Of a stretch of DNA of 64,000 nucleotides, positions 9,262 through 19,640 are shown one piece after another. Below the pieces are notes generated by a model. The model did no database searches. It saw only the letters and a program-made list of their open reading frames with translations, and was not told the DNA's origin. The position numbers and the translations under genes are program-made. Source of the stretch: Timema cristinae (Eukaryota; Arthropoda; Insecta; Phasmatodea; Timematidae); the NCBI GenBank assembly GCA_039000515.1, contig JBCFYV010000511.1, positions 1-64,000 of the forward strand, written 5' to 3'. The first letter of the stretch is position 1. The number at the start of each line of letters is the position of its first letter.

Positions 9262-9323
9262 AGCTCAATAAAATACCTGGCGGCTAGAATCTCAGAGAAG
9301 CGCGTCTCGTCTACTGACTCCAT

Positions 9324-9335
9324 TGTGTTTTTATT
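9324..9335. repeat. LINE target-site duplication, 5' side
   Basis: TGTGTTTTTATT, identical to 3791-3802. Unit U resumes directly after it with CGCGAGCGTGG, as in copy 2 at about 12011. Confidence 0.85.
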
Positions 9336-9404
9336 CGCGAGCGTGGTGTGTTATAAATAAAATTTATGAACTGTGTGCAGCTTTTCAATAACATATATTT
9401 TTAA

Positions 9405-10160
9405 AAAAAACAACCTAGAGTTAGATTTACATACAAATGCTTGACATTCAACTAAGCCAGATCAAGTCGTTACTACACCACCTAGACCGAATCACCAAGC
9501 ACAATTCGCTCATTTCATGCAATTACAACTTTAGTCACGGCCGGACGCCACTGGGAAAACCGTCTAGGTTGTCTACTAGCCAGAGGATAATCCTGGCGCC
9601 AGGGGCGGCCCCAGATGTTGAATGGAAATGTATCCACCTCACTCCTAATCCCAAGAAAAGAAAATCATACCCCAACAAGCAACTCTTTATAACCATTGCC
9701 ACCGCCGGACTCCACTGGGATAACCGCCTAGGTCAAACTTCTAGCCAGAGAATAACGCTGGCAACACTGTCGGCCCCAGATGGGGAATGGATATGTAACC
9801 ATCCGCGTCAAACCTGTTCCCTACAGTCAAGTTAAACCTTTCGATCCTCCTCCCGGAAATCGACTCATGGAATTCAACATCTCATTATCATACCTTATAC
9901 ACACCTTCCCACATCCCAGTCAAGAAAATCCTCCCCAAATCCCGAGACCCAGCGCAATCATTCATTATCACCAACTTCACCTCACAGGTTTATTTAATTA
10001 TACAGTGTGGTACATAATATCAAGTTCATTCACGAGGTCAGGAGTCACAACAGTAACTCTATACTCGAACACTAGTATAGCCCTTTCACAGGCGGCCTAG
10101 CTTGGCATCACAGTCAAGGTAGAAATGTCCTGCGTTGGGCTACAAAATCACACACATGTA
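9405..10160 (+). mobile_element. 5'-truncated LINE 3' fragment in unit U copy 1
   Basis: This is close to the reverse complement of the LINE 3' region (about 3990-4775), including both 165-bp repeats. The segment around 9705-9760 differs from the LINE at only about one base in 55. It ends with an A-rich tail (CCTAAAAAAAAAGAAATAAT near 10167). It is an older, plus-oriented, 5'-truncated insertion of the same family, present in both unit copies and therefore older than the duplication. A frame from 9437 to 9835 keeps part of the HWDNRLGQ repeat reading. Confidence 0.7.
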
Positions 10161-10584
10161 TTATCCTAAAAAAAAAGAAATAATAAAAATTTAACCAACA
10201 TGACACTTTTCAAATTAGAACCAATTGATATTTTCGATTCATATATTTGATTTAAATATTCAAAAAAACAATAGGATATAAAGAAAGAAAAATAATTGGT
10301 GTATTAATGTTTATGAATATTTATTAGGAGATTCAAAATATATTTTTTGAAAGGAAGTGATTAAATTCTTAAAATTGGTAAACAACTTTCAAGATATCGT
10401 TTAATCTAAATCGGAAAAGATGGAAAGAAGACGTAATGGCCCACTCGTCAACCCCAAAAGTAAGTATTAAATAAATTCCGCGGGGATGTGGGCCCAACGA
10501 AAGGTAAGTAGCGGAAGAAGGTAGGTTTTCGTGATTTGAGAAGTATGACTTTTGCGGGTGAGAAGTATGACAGGTTAGGGCCCT
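10161..10584. other. AT-rich end of unit U copy 1
   Basis: Shared with 12836-13257. No gene seen. It ends with GACAGGTTAGGGCCCT, after which copy 2 starts with CCGCGTTTG. Confidence 0.6.
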
Positions 10585-11646
10585 CCGCGTTTGTTTGAAT
10601 TTTTTTCCCCGCCAAAAGACTTATATATTATTTATTTCTTTGAGCTTTCGGAGGGGGGTATGTTGGCCGACGCTCCAGCCCCTAGTTCATCCCGCTGCCA
10701 CCAGAGGCGCCGCTACCGTCTATAGGTTGGATATAGATACACAGACAGAGAGGTCGAGCGCGTCCCATTTATTTAATGTCATTATGTAGCTTGAAAATGA
10801 GGATAGCTATTTATAAGAAATTCACACGCTATATTTAATATATAACATCCACAGATGCCTCTGGCGTAAGTAATAGAATCACAATATAGTAGTAACAAAA
10901 CGGCTCCCCCTGCAAACCAAAGTATCTGAAGTAGAATGGTTTTGACTAAGGGCGCGTAGCTACCTTAGTGAGAGAAGAGATGTCCAAACAAATCTTTAGG
11001 TTAAGCCAGAACATATTTTCTGATGGTGTAATTGGTGCAACTATAGAAAAATGACACCCAGATCAACGTGCCGACCGCTTTACGGACCGAGCCGTAATGA
11101 ATTTCAATCATCTAATCGGAGCTAAGGAAGTTCTTAGTTGCCTTGACAAACCCTTATATAATCTAAGTAACCAAATTGGTTTTATGAAAAGTTAAAAAAA
11201 AAGTTTCTTACCACTATAAAATAATTTAGGCCCAAATTATCTTCATCAGCCCTTGGGGAGAGTTTATAATACTTTTTCGATATTATATACGTAACTCGTC
11301 TGAGATATCTACATTGATTCAGACAGTTCAAGTTGGAGTTTATATGAAATGTCCACCGCGTTTGCGGTACGGGGGAGGGGAAATAATCGCTTGAAACAAA
11401 CTCTGTACACGCTTCTGGGCTCGGTCACCAGAATATAAGCCAGACCAAACGAGGGCAGCGCCGTAGGTAGAGTATAGATTCGGTTATACTACAAACTCAA
11501 CTCATCTTATCTAAACAAGTTTTGACACGTAAACTTATATTAATGCCTGAACTGATAAAACCAATATATATGAGTTTAAAAAAATGAATAAGAAGCTATA
11601 TAGCTTTTATAATGCTCATATATAGCTAGAATACCCCCAAATTATT

Positions 11647-11764
11647 GTCAACGGACATACCATGCTGACAACACCGGTTCTCATCCGATCTCCGAAATTA
11701 AGCAGCATCGGGCGTGGTCACTACTTGGATGGTTGACCGCTTGTGAACACCACCTGTCGTTGAC
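11647..11764 (+). rRNA. 5S rRNA-like sequence, copy 2
   Basis: 118 nt collinear with the first copy; box A region GAAATTAAGCAGCATCGGGC is closer to canonical 5S, but box C reads GGATGGTTGACCGC with a G to T change, which should weaken TFIIIA binding. Helix I ends GTCAACG and CGTTGAC are again fully paired. Other differences from copy 1 include GGACATACC, GATCTCCG and CACCTGTCG. A TTTT follows at 11768. Confidence 0.6.
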
Positions 11765-12074
11765 ATATTTTGAAAATATTATTCAACAATGTATTAATTT
11801 TGGTTGTGTATAATTCATCTCTCACCCAATAGCTTATGTTAATTATATTCAAATTATTGCCCCAAATATTTCTCTCTCTAATATATATAAATATAAAAAA
11901 AAAATTCAAGACTGCATGTTGACATTTACAATATTGTTTGTATAACGTTTAGTTGAGGACTTTGAAACCCGGTACTAGCCGTGATATGTGTGTGTGTGTG
12001 TGTTTTTGTTCGCGAGCGTGGTGTGTTATAAATAAAATTTATGAACTGTGTGCAGCTTTTCAATAATATATATT

Positions 12075-12850
12075 TAAAAAAAACAAAACCTAGAGTTAGA
12101 TTTACATACAAATGCTTGACATTCAACTAAGCCAGATCAAGTCGTTACTACACACACCTAGACCGAATCACCAAGCACAATTCGCTCATTTCATGCAATT
12201 ACAACTTTAGTCGCGGCCGGACGCCACTGGGAAAACCGTCTAGGTTGTCTACTAGCCAGAGGATAATCCTGGCGCCGGGGGCGGCCCCAGATGTTGAATG
12301 GAAATGTATCCACCTCACTCCTAATCCCAAGAAAAGAAAATCTTACCCCAACAAGGAACTCTTTATAACCATTGCCACCGCCGGACTCCACTGGGATAAC
12401 CGCCTAGGTCAAACTTCTAGCCAGAGAATAACGCTGGCGCCACTGTCGGCCCCAGATGGGGAATGGATATGTAACCATCCGCGTCAAACCTATTCCCTAC
12501 AGTCAAGTTAAACCTTTCGATCCTCCTCCCGGAAATCGACTCATGGAATTCAACATCTCATTATCATACCTTATACACACCTTCCCACATCCCAGTCAAG
12601 AAAATCCTCCCCAAATCCCGAGACCCAGCGCAATCATTCATTATCACCAACTTCACCTCACAGGTTTGTTTAATTATACAGTGTGGTACATAATATCAAG
12701 TTCATTCACGAGGTCAGGAGTCACAACAGTAACTCTATACTCGAACACTAGTATAGCCCTTTCACAGGCGGCCTAGCTTGGCATCACAGTCAAGGTAGAA
12801 ATGTCCTGCGTTGGGCTACAAAATCACACACATGTATTATCCTAAAAAAA
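12075..12850 (+). mobile_element. 5'-truncated LINE 3' fragment in unit U copy 2
   Basis: The counterpart of 9405-10160, with the same boundaries and A-rich tail. The 165-bp repeats start near 12217 and 12384; GGCGCCACTGTCGG is intact here whereas copy 1 has GGCAACACTGTCGG. Confidence 0.7.
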
Positions 12851-13349
12851 AAGAAATAATAAAAATTTAACCAACATGACACTTTTCAAATTAGAACCAA
12901 TTGATATTTTCGATTCATATATTTGATTTAAATATTCAAAAAAACAATAGGATATAAAGAAAGAAAAATAATTGGTGTATTAATGTTTATGAATATTTAT
13001 TAGGAGATTCAAAATATATTTTTTGAAAGGAAGTGATTAAATTCTTAAAATTGGTAAACAACTTTCAAAATATCGTTTAATCTAAATCGGAAAAGATGGA
13101 AAGAAGACGTCATGGCCCACTCGTCAACCCCAAAAGTAAGTATTAAATAAATTCCGCGGGGATGTGGGCCCAACGAAAGGTAAGTAGCGGAAGAAGGTAG
13201 GTTTTCGTGATTTGAGAAGTATGACTTTTGCGGGTGAGAAGTATGACAGGTTAGGGCCCTCTCTCTCTCTTCAACATTCAGTATTATTAAAATCAGAAAT
13301 TTAATAATATTTTTACTGGTCACTCGTAACGCAAATTTAGAGATAAATC

Positions 13350-14370
13350 TAAACATAAATTAATTTAGAATAGAGACATTATCTACTACAAAATAATCTT
13401 ACTTCTTACTAATAATATAAATGCGAAAGTTTGTGTGTTTGGATGTTTGTTGCTCAATTACGCCAAAACTGCTGAACGGATTCGAATGAAACTTTGTACG
13501 TTGGTAGAATATGTCCTGAAATAACATATAGGACTATTCCCAACCTTTGATTTTAAATAATAATAAATATATGATTATAATGTGATTGAAATTATGTTAT
13601 TTAAGAATTTGTGATTTAATATTTTTTAATTAAAGTAAATAGTAATTAGTGTGACTTAGTTTCATACTAATAAATAATAAATACGTGTTTTTTTTGGCAA
13701 TATATTTCGAAAAACATATTATTTCATTTATTTATTTATATTACTAATTATGAAAGTAAAAATAAAAATAAAAAATTTATAATTGATAACTTAAATAATA
13801 TATATTTCTTTTATTATAAATTATTTAAAGTTAAAATTAAAATACGACAAAATTATTTACAGCTAGAACTGAGAAAAACGCATAGATATTTGAAAAAAAA
13901 AAGTTTGATTTATGACCAAAACAGTTTAGTTAAAAATTAAAAGATGTTATCAATTATTGCGGGCGAAGCCGCGACGGGTAAAAGCTAGTATAAAATAAAA
14001 CAATGATGGCATACAAAGATCCGTAGGCCTATTTAACAAATGTATGATTCTAAACAATGTAATTTGGTAACGGTTGAACTTCTAATATATTTCAAACTTT
14101 TGTTCTTTCACAGATTAAAAACATTTAATTGTGATCAACTTGTATTAACATGTTGATGAAAGAAAGTTCTTCACCCAACACTCATTGCATTATCTTATTA
14201 ATGTATGACCAAGGGAAAAAACTGGAGAAAATATGTTAACTTATTTACAACTCTTGAACTATAGAGGTTTGAGTTCAAATAGTCACCAATTATTATTATT
14301 TTTTAACTATGCACTTATTTAAATAATACAATACATTTACTGGCTTGGCTCAATATCTGAATTATAAAAA
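13350..14370. repeat. ~423-bp tandem repeat V, copy 1 (with Helitron)
   Basis: TAAATTAATTTAGAATAGAG at 13356 recurs at 14371, and the sequence after the Helitron (AAAACAATGATGGCAT at about 13996) recurs near 14420. Subtracting the 592-bp Helitron gives a 423-bp unit. No coding sequence. Confidence 0.75.
13397..13988 (+). mobile_element. Non-autonomous Helitron
   Basis: Starts with TC (TCTTACTTCTTACTAATAAT) and ends with CTAG, preceded by the short hairpin GCGGGCGAAGCCGC about 12 bases upstream. It is flanked by A on the left and T on the right, the usual Helitron A^T insertion. There is no target duplication. The subterminal AATGCGAAAGTTTGTGTGTT is typical of a widespread insect Helitron group. 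No RepHel coding sequence, so it depends on enzymes supplied elsewhere. Copy 2 of repeat V lacks it, giving the empty site near 14410. Confidence 0.85.
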
Positions 14371-15335
14371 TAAATTAATTTAGAATAGAGACGTTATCTT
14401 CTACAAAATGAGATAAATTAAAACAATGATGGCATTACAAAGAACAGTAGGCCTACTTAACAAATGTATGATTCAAAATAATGTAATTTGGTAACTTTTG
14501 AACTTTTGATGAATTTCAAACTTTTTTTCTTTCACCGATTACAAACATTTAATTGTGATCAACTAGTATTAACATGTTGATGGACGAAAGTTCTACACCT
14601 AACACTCATTGCATTATCTTAGTAATGTATGACCAATGAAATAAGTGGGAGAAAATATGTTAACCCATACACAACTCTTGAAATATAGTGATATGATATC
14701 AAATAATCACCAATTATTCTTTTTTGAAGTTATACTTTTTTAGGCGCGTTATGAAAAAATGATGAGAGTGAAATTTTAAGATGCGCGCGCATCACTGTAA
14801 CACAAAAGTAACAGGTTGAAGCTAAACCGCTCATTAAGTCTCGAAAAAAAAAGCTACCAACAAAATAGAAATAGAACCTCTGTTAGTCGCGCATGTTGGT
14901 ACGCTCGTCGCCTCCGATCACTGTTTTCATATATATAATATTTATCCACATGTTTCTAGTTTCTACATTCACAACACGTGTTTTAGTTTCATACAAGTGC
15001 GAATTTTATATGTGCTAATAAATTATATTCATTAGTGATTTAAATTGAATATTTTGATTAATATTATTTACTATTCGTAAATATTAGTAAAAAAAATGGT
15101 GCTTATAGACTTTTTCAAGTGCTCCAATATAATTGAGGTTAACTATCCGTATGTATTATTTATTGATATAAATTAAAATATTATTATTTAACATAATTAA
15201 TACTAAATATTATTTAATGATGCCAAAGAAGTATAACTTCTCACCCGCGTACATAAGTATACACAGCCATTTTTTTTAAATTATGCACTTGATTAAATAA
15301 TTCAATACATTAGCTAGTGTGGCCCAAGGGTTTTG
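14371..15335. repeat. ~423-bp tandem repeat V, copy 2 (with TIR insertion)
   Basis: Follows copy 1 through CACCAATTATT at about 14709, is interrupted, and resumes near 15277 (AAATTATGCACTTGATTAAA) until about 15335, where homology stops. It lacks the Helitron. Confidence 0.65.
14726..15240. mobile_element. Non-autonomous TIR element inside repeat V copy 2
   Basis: The left end GAAGTTATACTTTTTTAGGC and the right end, reversed, GAAGTTATACTTCTTTGGCA, form an imperfect ~19-bp inverted repeat. The element interrupts repeat V. A further 28 bases at 15241-15268 also lack a counterpart in V copy 1, so the right border is uncertain. No transposase. Superfamily not assigned; no clear target duplication. 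Confidence 0.5.
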
Positions 15336-15414
15336 GTTGGAAAGATACCCAGCTAATTCACACACATCATTCAGTCGCTAACGCTTCCTCATCGGTTTGT
15401 AAGTCGTAATCGCT

Positions 15415-17515
15415 AATAGCTCTCAATTTCACAGAAAAAATACCATAAGAATAATTTTTAAATGGTCAGAAGTTATAAGTCTTAATAGAAAATAATGAAG
15501 TTTTAGGTTCAAGCAAATCACGAAGTTTTTGGTTAAAATTAATATTTCTCTCGATTTAGTGCAAAAATAAATGTACGTTGCCCAAATCAGAATGTCTCGC
15601 TCTTTTAGCTAAAAATGTGAAAATTTACTGAAAGGTCGTTAGACTATAGAAACGAAATAATATACATGGTTGCAGAAACATAATAGTTAAATACCAACAC
15701 ATTCTAACAAAGAAAGCAAATCCTCATTCCCCATACCTATGTTTAAAACTATATATTTTAATATAAATTTGAAAATTATTGGTTTATAAAATATATTTCA
15801 TTTAAAATTATTTTATATTAATAGTCCTACATTTATTCAATGATAAATAATATCGTAACACCCATAGTTTTGTATATATCAACAAAATTGTTGATATTCG
15901 TTTATGTTAACATCCCTTAAAGTCATTTTATCGATAAAATAAGTCACGTCATTTGTTTTGTAATATTAAAAAGTGTCTGAATATAAATTTTAATCCAAAA
16001 CTTTATAGCTGAAATCAAAAAAACCTCTTGTAAACTACCCTTAACTTTAGGGATGAATTGATAATTCCAAACACACCTATTTATAACCTGTTAACTACCC
16101 TACATACCAGGTCTCAACATTCGGTAAAATGGTCTCAGCTCTTGGCCAAGACACATACAAGATAGACAGAATCGAAAAATGCCCATTTTTTGTTTCGAAA
16201 GCATATATTATTATTATTATTAGCATCGCGTCTTACTACTCGTTTGGGTTATACGCACTTACGCTAATGTGTAATGGTAGGGTGATTGTGAGATGAAATG
16301 GAGGACCTACAGTTTAACGTGGAATCCGAAACATGGCGGAGGCCTGGCATTCCCCACATTCACAAGATGTCTTGTCAGAGGTGAAGTAAGGGTTTGGAAA
16401 TCAGATAGATCTGTGCCGTGACCGAGGATTGAATTCGAAAGCATATAAAACGAAAAGATTCATCGTAATCTCGAGGTCAAAAAAGTACAATTACAAAGTT
16501 ATTCTTTATGTCTATAAAAATAATTTTAAAATTATACAGATCTTATATTTTCTGAAACCTTCGTGACACCGAAGATAGAAAATATTGATCACACCTCCCC
16601 TCGGTGACCAATGAGTGAAACGTGTACAAGTACAATTAATGAGACCGGTTAAATATAGAAGCAAATACACATACTCATTTTACGTTGATTAGAACTTTAG
16701 TTATTCTAGATCACCGCATGGCTGTGTTCCCCAATAATACATTTTGTTTTAAATGACTTGTATCAACCAATACATACAAATAATAGTTGAATTTCCTTGA
16801 AAAGCCCATCCAAAGATCTGTATCATAACGTCTTCTTTCTCTCTTTAAATTATCCAGTGCTTTTAAAAAAGAACGGTTCGAGTCAAAAAAACAATTTATT
16901 TTGATTTTGTATTCAAAGGGCTAATTTAATATATACAATTTTTAGATTTTTAAAAGAAAAAGTGATCTGATGCTGTAAATTTTTGAGTCTGTTTTACTGA
17001 CTGGTGAAGGGACACACAACATGAAGTTATAAATACCGATACATATAATATGAAAATATTCTTGTACTCACAAACATAGTTTAATTTAAGTTATTTACTG
17101 TACTTATGAAAAATAAATAGTTGTACTAAATAAAATAAAACACAACAATAATATGTATCTAGGAAACCACTTGAAATACATCATGTTTCCTGGCAACAAA
17201 TACTAATCATAGCTTGATTTAAATAAACAAAATAATGTGTTAAATGAAGCTGAGATTTATAAAGAATATATACGAAAATATTACACGTAATACTGTAATA
17301 TAATATTAAACACGACATTTTGGGAGCCTCATATACGAGTATAAAAGAATAAAAAGACAATAAGTGATATAAACACCCAAGATACTCTGCCATCTATTCA
17401 AGGTATTCCTTGTTAAAAATACTTACTATCTGTAGGAATCTAACACATGGGTACCTATTTATTATATTGATACTTTATAATGAGTCGATAAAGGATATCT
17501 GAAACAGTAATCAAC
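15415..17515 (+). repeat. Dispersed repeat D, copy 1
   Basis: Related to 46170-47640 (same strand) and to 32770-34640 (opposite strand) at roughly three quarters identity by eye. Shared landmarks include TTTCACAGA, the TACATACCAGGT block near 16110, TAATCTCGAGGTCAAAAAAG near 16470 and CCTCATATACGAG near 17326. No open frame is conserved between copies, so it is non-coding repeat DNA. It carries a nested SINE at 16208-16433. Confidence 0.65.
16208..16433 (-). mobile_element. tRNA-derived SINE, 5'-truncated, inside repeat D
   Basis: Minus-oriented: the plus-strand left end is the (TTA)n tail and the right end breaks in the box B region (GAGGATTGAA). It is flanked by a perfect 14-bp duplication TTCGAAAGCATATA at 16194-16207 and 16434-16447. 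The inverted D copy near 33880 shows the empty site. Body landmarks such as TTATACGCACTTACGCTAATG match the copies at 57 and 61 kb. Confidence 0.85.
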
Positions 17516-17816
17516 GTACTCGTGTTTTAATCCCTTCAGTTTATGAAGTATTTATTAAAGCGTTAGGTTAACAAATTTGCAACCGTAAATACAACAGGAG
17601 CAGTTTTATCCGGTCACTCTTAAATAATATAGAAAAAAAAATCAGATTTTTTTAAGAACAAAGAAATTAAATAATTAACTAAGATCATTGACGTACATTT
17701 AAAAAACAGGAGTACATGTTTTCATTTTTAAATTGGAATCTGGAAAAATTAAGAAAGTTTATAGTTAAAATTTGAAAAAATAAATGAAAGTTTGAAAACT
17801 TTGTTATTTTTTTATT
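17516..17816. other. AT-rich spacer
   Basis: Lies between repeat D and the end of the hAT transposase remnant. No gene or repeat recognised. Confidence 0.4.
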
Positions 17817-19640
17817 TTACCTTTTCAATGCCTGCTTTGTGTTAGGGGAGATTTCAGTTAAAGCTTGAATATCCGGCTTTATGTTCGTCAAGTTCAGGCG
17901 CAAGTCTCCTTTGAGGCAAATGTCCAACTTATTTCTTTGTTTAGTGAAGAGTTGGACAACAGAACTAAATCCTTTTTCAACTAAATCTGTTGACGGGAAC
18001 GAGATGAGAAGTGGTTCAGTTTTTCCCAACAATTGTGGATAAGTGTCCATAAGCTTCACTCAGACTAACTCGTTACCGCTCTGCTTGAAAATGATTTTCG
18101 CCTCACAGTCATACTTCAGATCTAGAAACTCTGTCTGCAAAGAGTTATCAAGCTTATACACAGCTTCAAACGAGAATGGATCTAGAATAAAATCCGGAAT
18201 CTGTACCTTGGTCAAATCTCGATTCCATGTCAGTTTATAACTGGTCAAGGTGATCAGTAAAATTTAGGATGTTGTCTTCTGGGAGATCAGGAGTCTCGTT
18301 AGCTGACACTGAACTCTTTTTAAGGGTCGGAAACCGAATTAGCTCTTTATGGCCAATATTTACCTTGTGAATATCAAACTTGGCGATAAATGATGAAATA
18401 ATTCCTTTGGCCTTGATAAGGTTCATCTTGTTTCCTAGAAGCCTTATATTGACTTCGTTCATTTTTTCGTAAATATCTGTAAGGTACGCAAGTTCCAACT
18501 TGCGTTTCTTCATATTCTTACTTAAAACAGGATCAGACGTGTCGAGAAACTCAGTAAACGTGTCAAATAATTCGAAGAAACGGCGCAAACAGTTTCCTTT
18601 GGAAAGCCACCTCACGGCCATATGTAAAAGCAAGCGTTCGAATTCCTCATAATTTTCATGGCAAATTTGTCGGAACAGGCGGTCATTGAGGGAATTGGTT
18701 TTGATCTCGTTGACACCAGTAATGACCAGTTGTAGGGTTTCATGCAGGACACCACTCAATTTTTTCACATTTAAGTGTTGACGATGAATGACACAGTGAA
18801 TAGTGATGACCTCTGGCACTTCTATCTTAAGGTGGGCTAGAAACCCAGCATGGCGACCTGACATGGCAGGAGCATCGTCTGTTGCGTAAGCGCTCACGTA
18901 TGTTAGGGTAATCTTGCACTATTTTAAAAATCAACGATACCTTCATATCAGTGATCAAAGTTCTAGCAAACAACATTTCTTCGGTAATTTCCTTTTGTTC
19001 ATTGATAAACCTCACATAAGCTAATAAAATTGCTTTGTTGTCAATCACAGCTGATTCATCAATCTGCAACGCAATTTTTTTTTTCAATAAATTGATGAGT
19101 TAGTTTGGATTCAAAGTCCATGGCCATTTCGTCAATTCGTCTGGAAACAGTATTGTTGCTAAAAGGAACCGATTGACTTTTCTTATTACTAGGGACCTCT
19201 GCTAGCATGATTAAACCATATTTTTGGTAGCTGGTAAAACATGAGTTTTGCCAATTGTCAGAGGGTTACCACATTTAGCGATCAATAAAGACACCTCGAA
19301 AGAAACAAGAAGACCTTTGTCAAGATCGGTTGCTCGTTTTTTAAATAATTCACTTACATTAGACCGTTTATCAGCTTTAGCTTTGAGTAGTTGTAAATAA
19401 CTAAGTTCTTTACTCACTTTATCACTGTGTACTCTTGATAAATGATCATTCTTCGCGAAGGCTTCATGTCTTGATGGCTTCATTACTAGTGAATGTTTTA
19501 TCGCACAAATCCAAAGAACAAGCCTAACAATCCGAACGAGCTCAAACAAATGATTCTTTAGAATACTCCGAGCATTCAAATCGTTTACTGGTACTCGGCT
19601 TGTTCCCGCCAATTTCACCACGAACAGGACAACTCGGGCT
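17817..19640 (-). pseudogene. ZBED5-like hAT transposase, frameshifted
   Basis: Minus-strand pieces in several frames line up in order with the ZBED5-type hAT transposase family. They are a remnant BED zinc finger region (19640-19430), SNNTVSRRIDEMAM (about 19170-19130), ALQIDESAVIDNKAILLAYV with the first catalytic D (about 19075), YATDDAPAMSGRHAGFLAHL followed by HCVIHRQHL (18897-18770), VRWLSKGNCLRRFFELFD (about 18615), and a C-terminal FPSTDLVEKGFSSVVQLFTK (about 17990) of the dimerisation domain. Frame breaks occur at an A run near 19080, near 18860, near 18240 and near 18060, and the finger has lost ligands. It is a dead transposase copy or a domesticated gene relic; terminal repeats were not found. 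Confidence 0.78.

Larger units (their letters stand above)
3803..9323 (-). mobile_element. Full-length Jockey-like non-LTR retrotransposon
   Basis: A 5521-bp LINE on the minus strand, bounded by 12-bp target-site duplications. Order in its own sense: 5' UTR (9323-8920) with small hairpins, ORF1 (gag-like, zinc knuckles), ORF2 (endonuclease and reverse transcriptase), then a ~1.07 kb 3' region with two tandem repeats, ending in GGC next to the AATAAAAACACA duplication, so an AATAAA signal spans the junction. Both ORFs are open, so it may be competent for movement. Copying is expected by target-primed reverse transcription. The gag and EN-RT layout without RNase H fits the Jockey group, but clade assignment needs a tree. 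It inserted after unit U was duplicated. Confidence 0.88.
2378..10584. repeat. Tandem unit U, copy 1 (split by the LINE)
   Basis: The sequence 2378-3802 plus 9336-10584 is collinear with 10585-13257. After removing the LINE and one 12-bp duplication it is 2674 bp, against 2673 bp for copy 2. The copies differ by scattered substitutions and short indels only. Each unit carries, in order, a ~1 kb unclassified part, a 5S rRNA-like sequence, a (TA)n stretch, a 3' fragment of the same LINE family in plus orientation, and an AT-rich end. Confidence 0.85.
10585..13257. repeat. Tandem unit U, copy 2 (uninterrupted)
   Basis: 2673 bp collinear with copy 1. The junction near 12000, TGTGTGTTTTTGTTCGCGAG, shows the unit before LINE insertion. 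The first ~1 kb (10585-11640) has no recognised gene; its short frames are chance. The end at 13257 is followed by a CTCTCTCTCT tract. Confidence 0.85.

Noticed and set aside
10571..10588. GGTTAGGG as telomere-like sequence at the unit junction
   Set aside because: Single occurrence per unit; no array of TTAGG or similar.
18043..18240. 65-codon plus-strand frame
   Set aside because: Antisense to the hAT transposase remnant.
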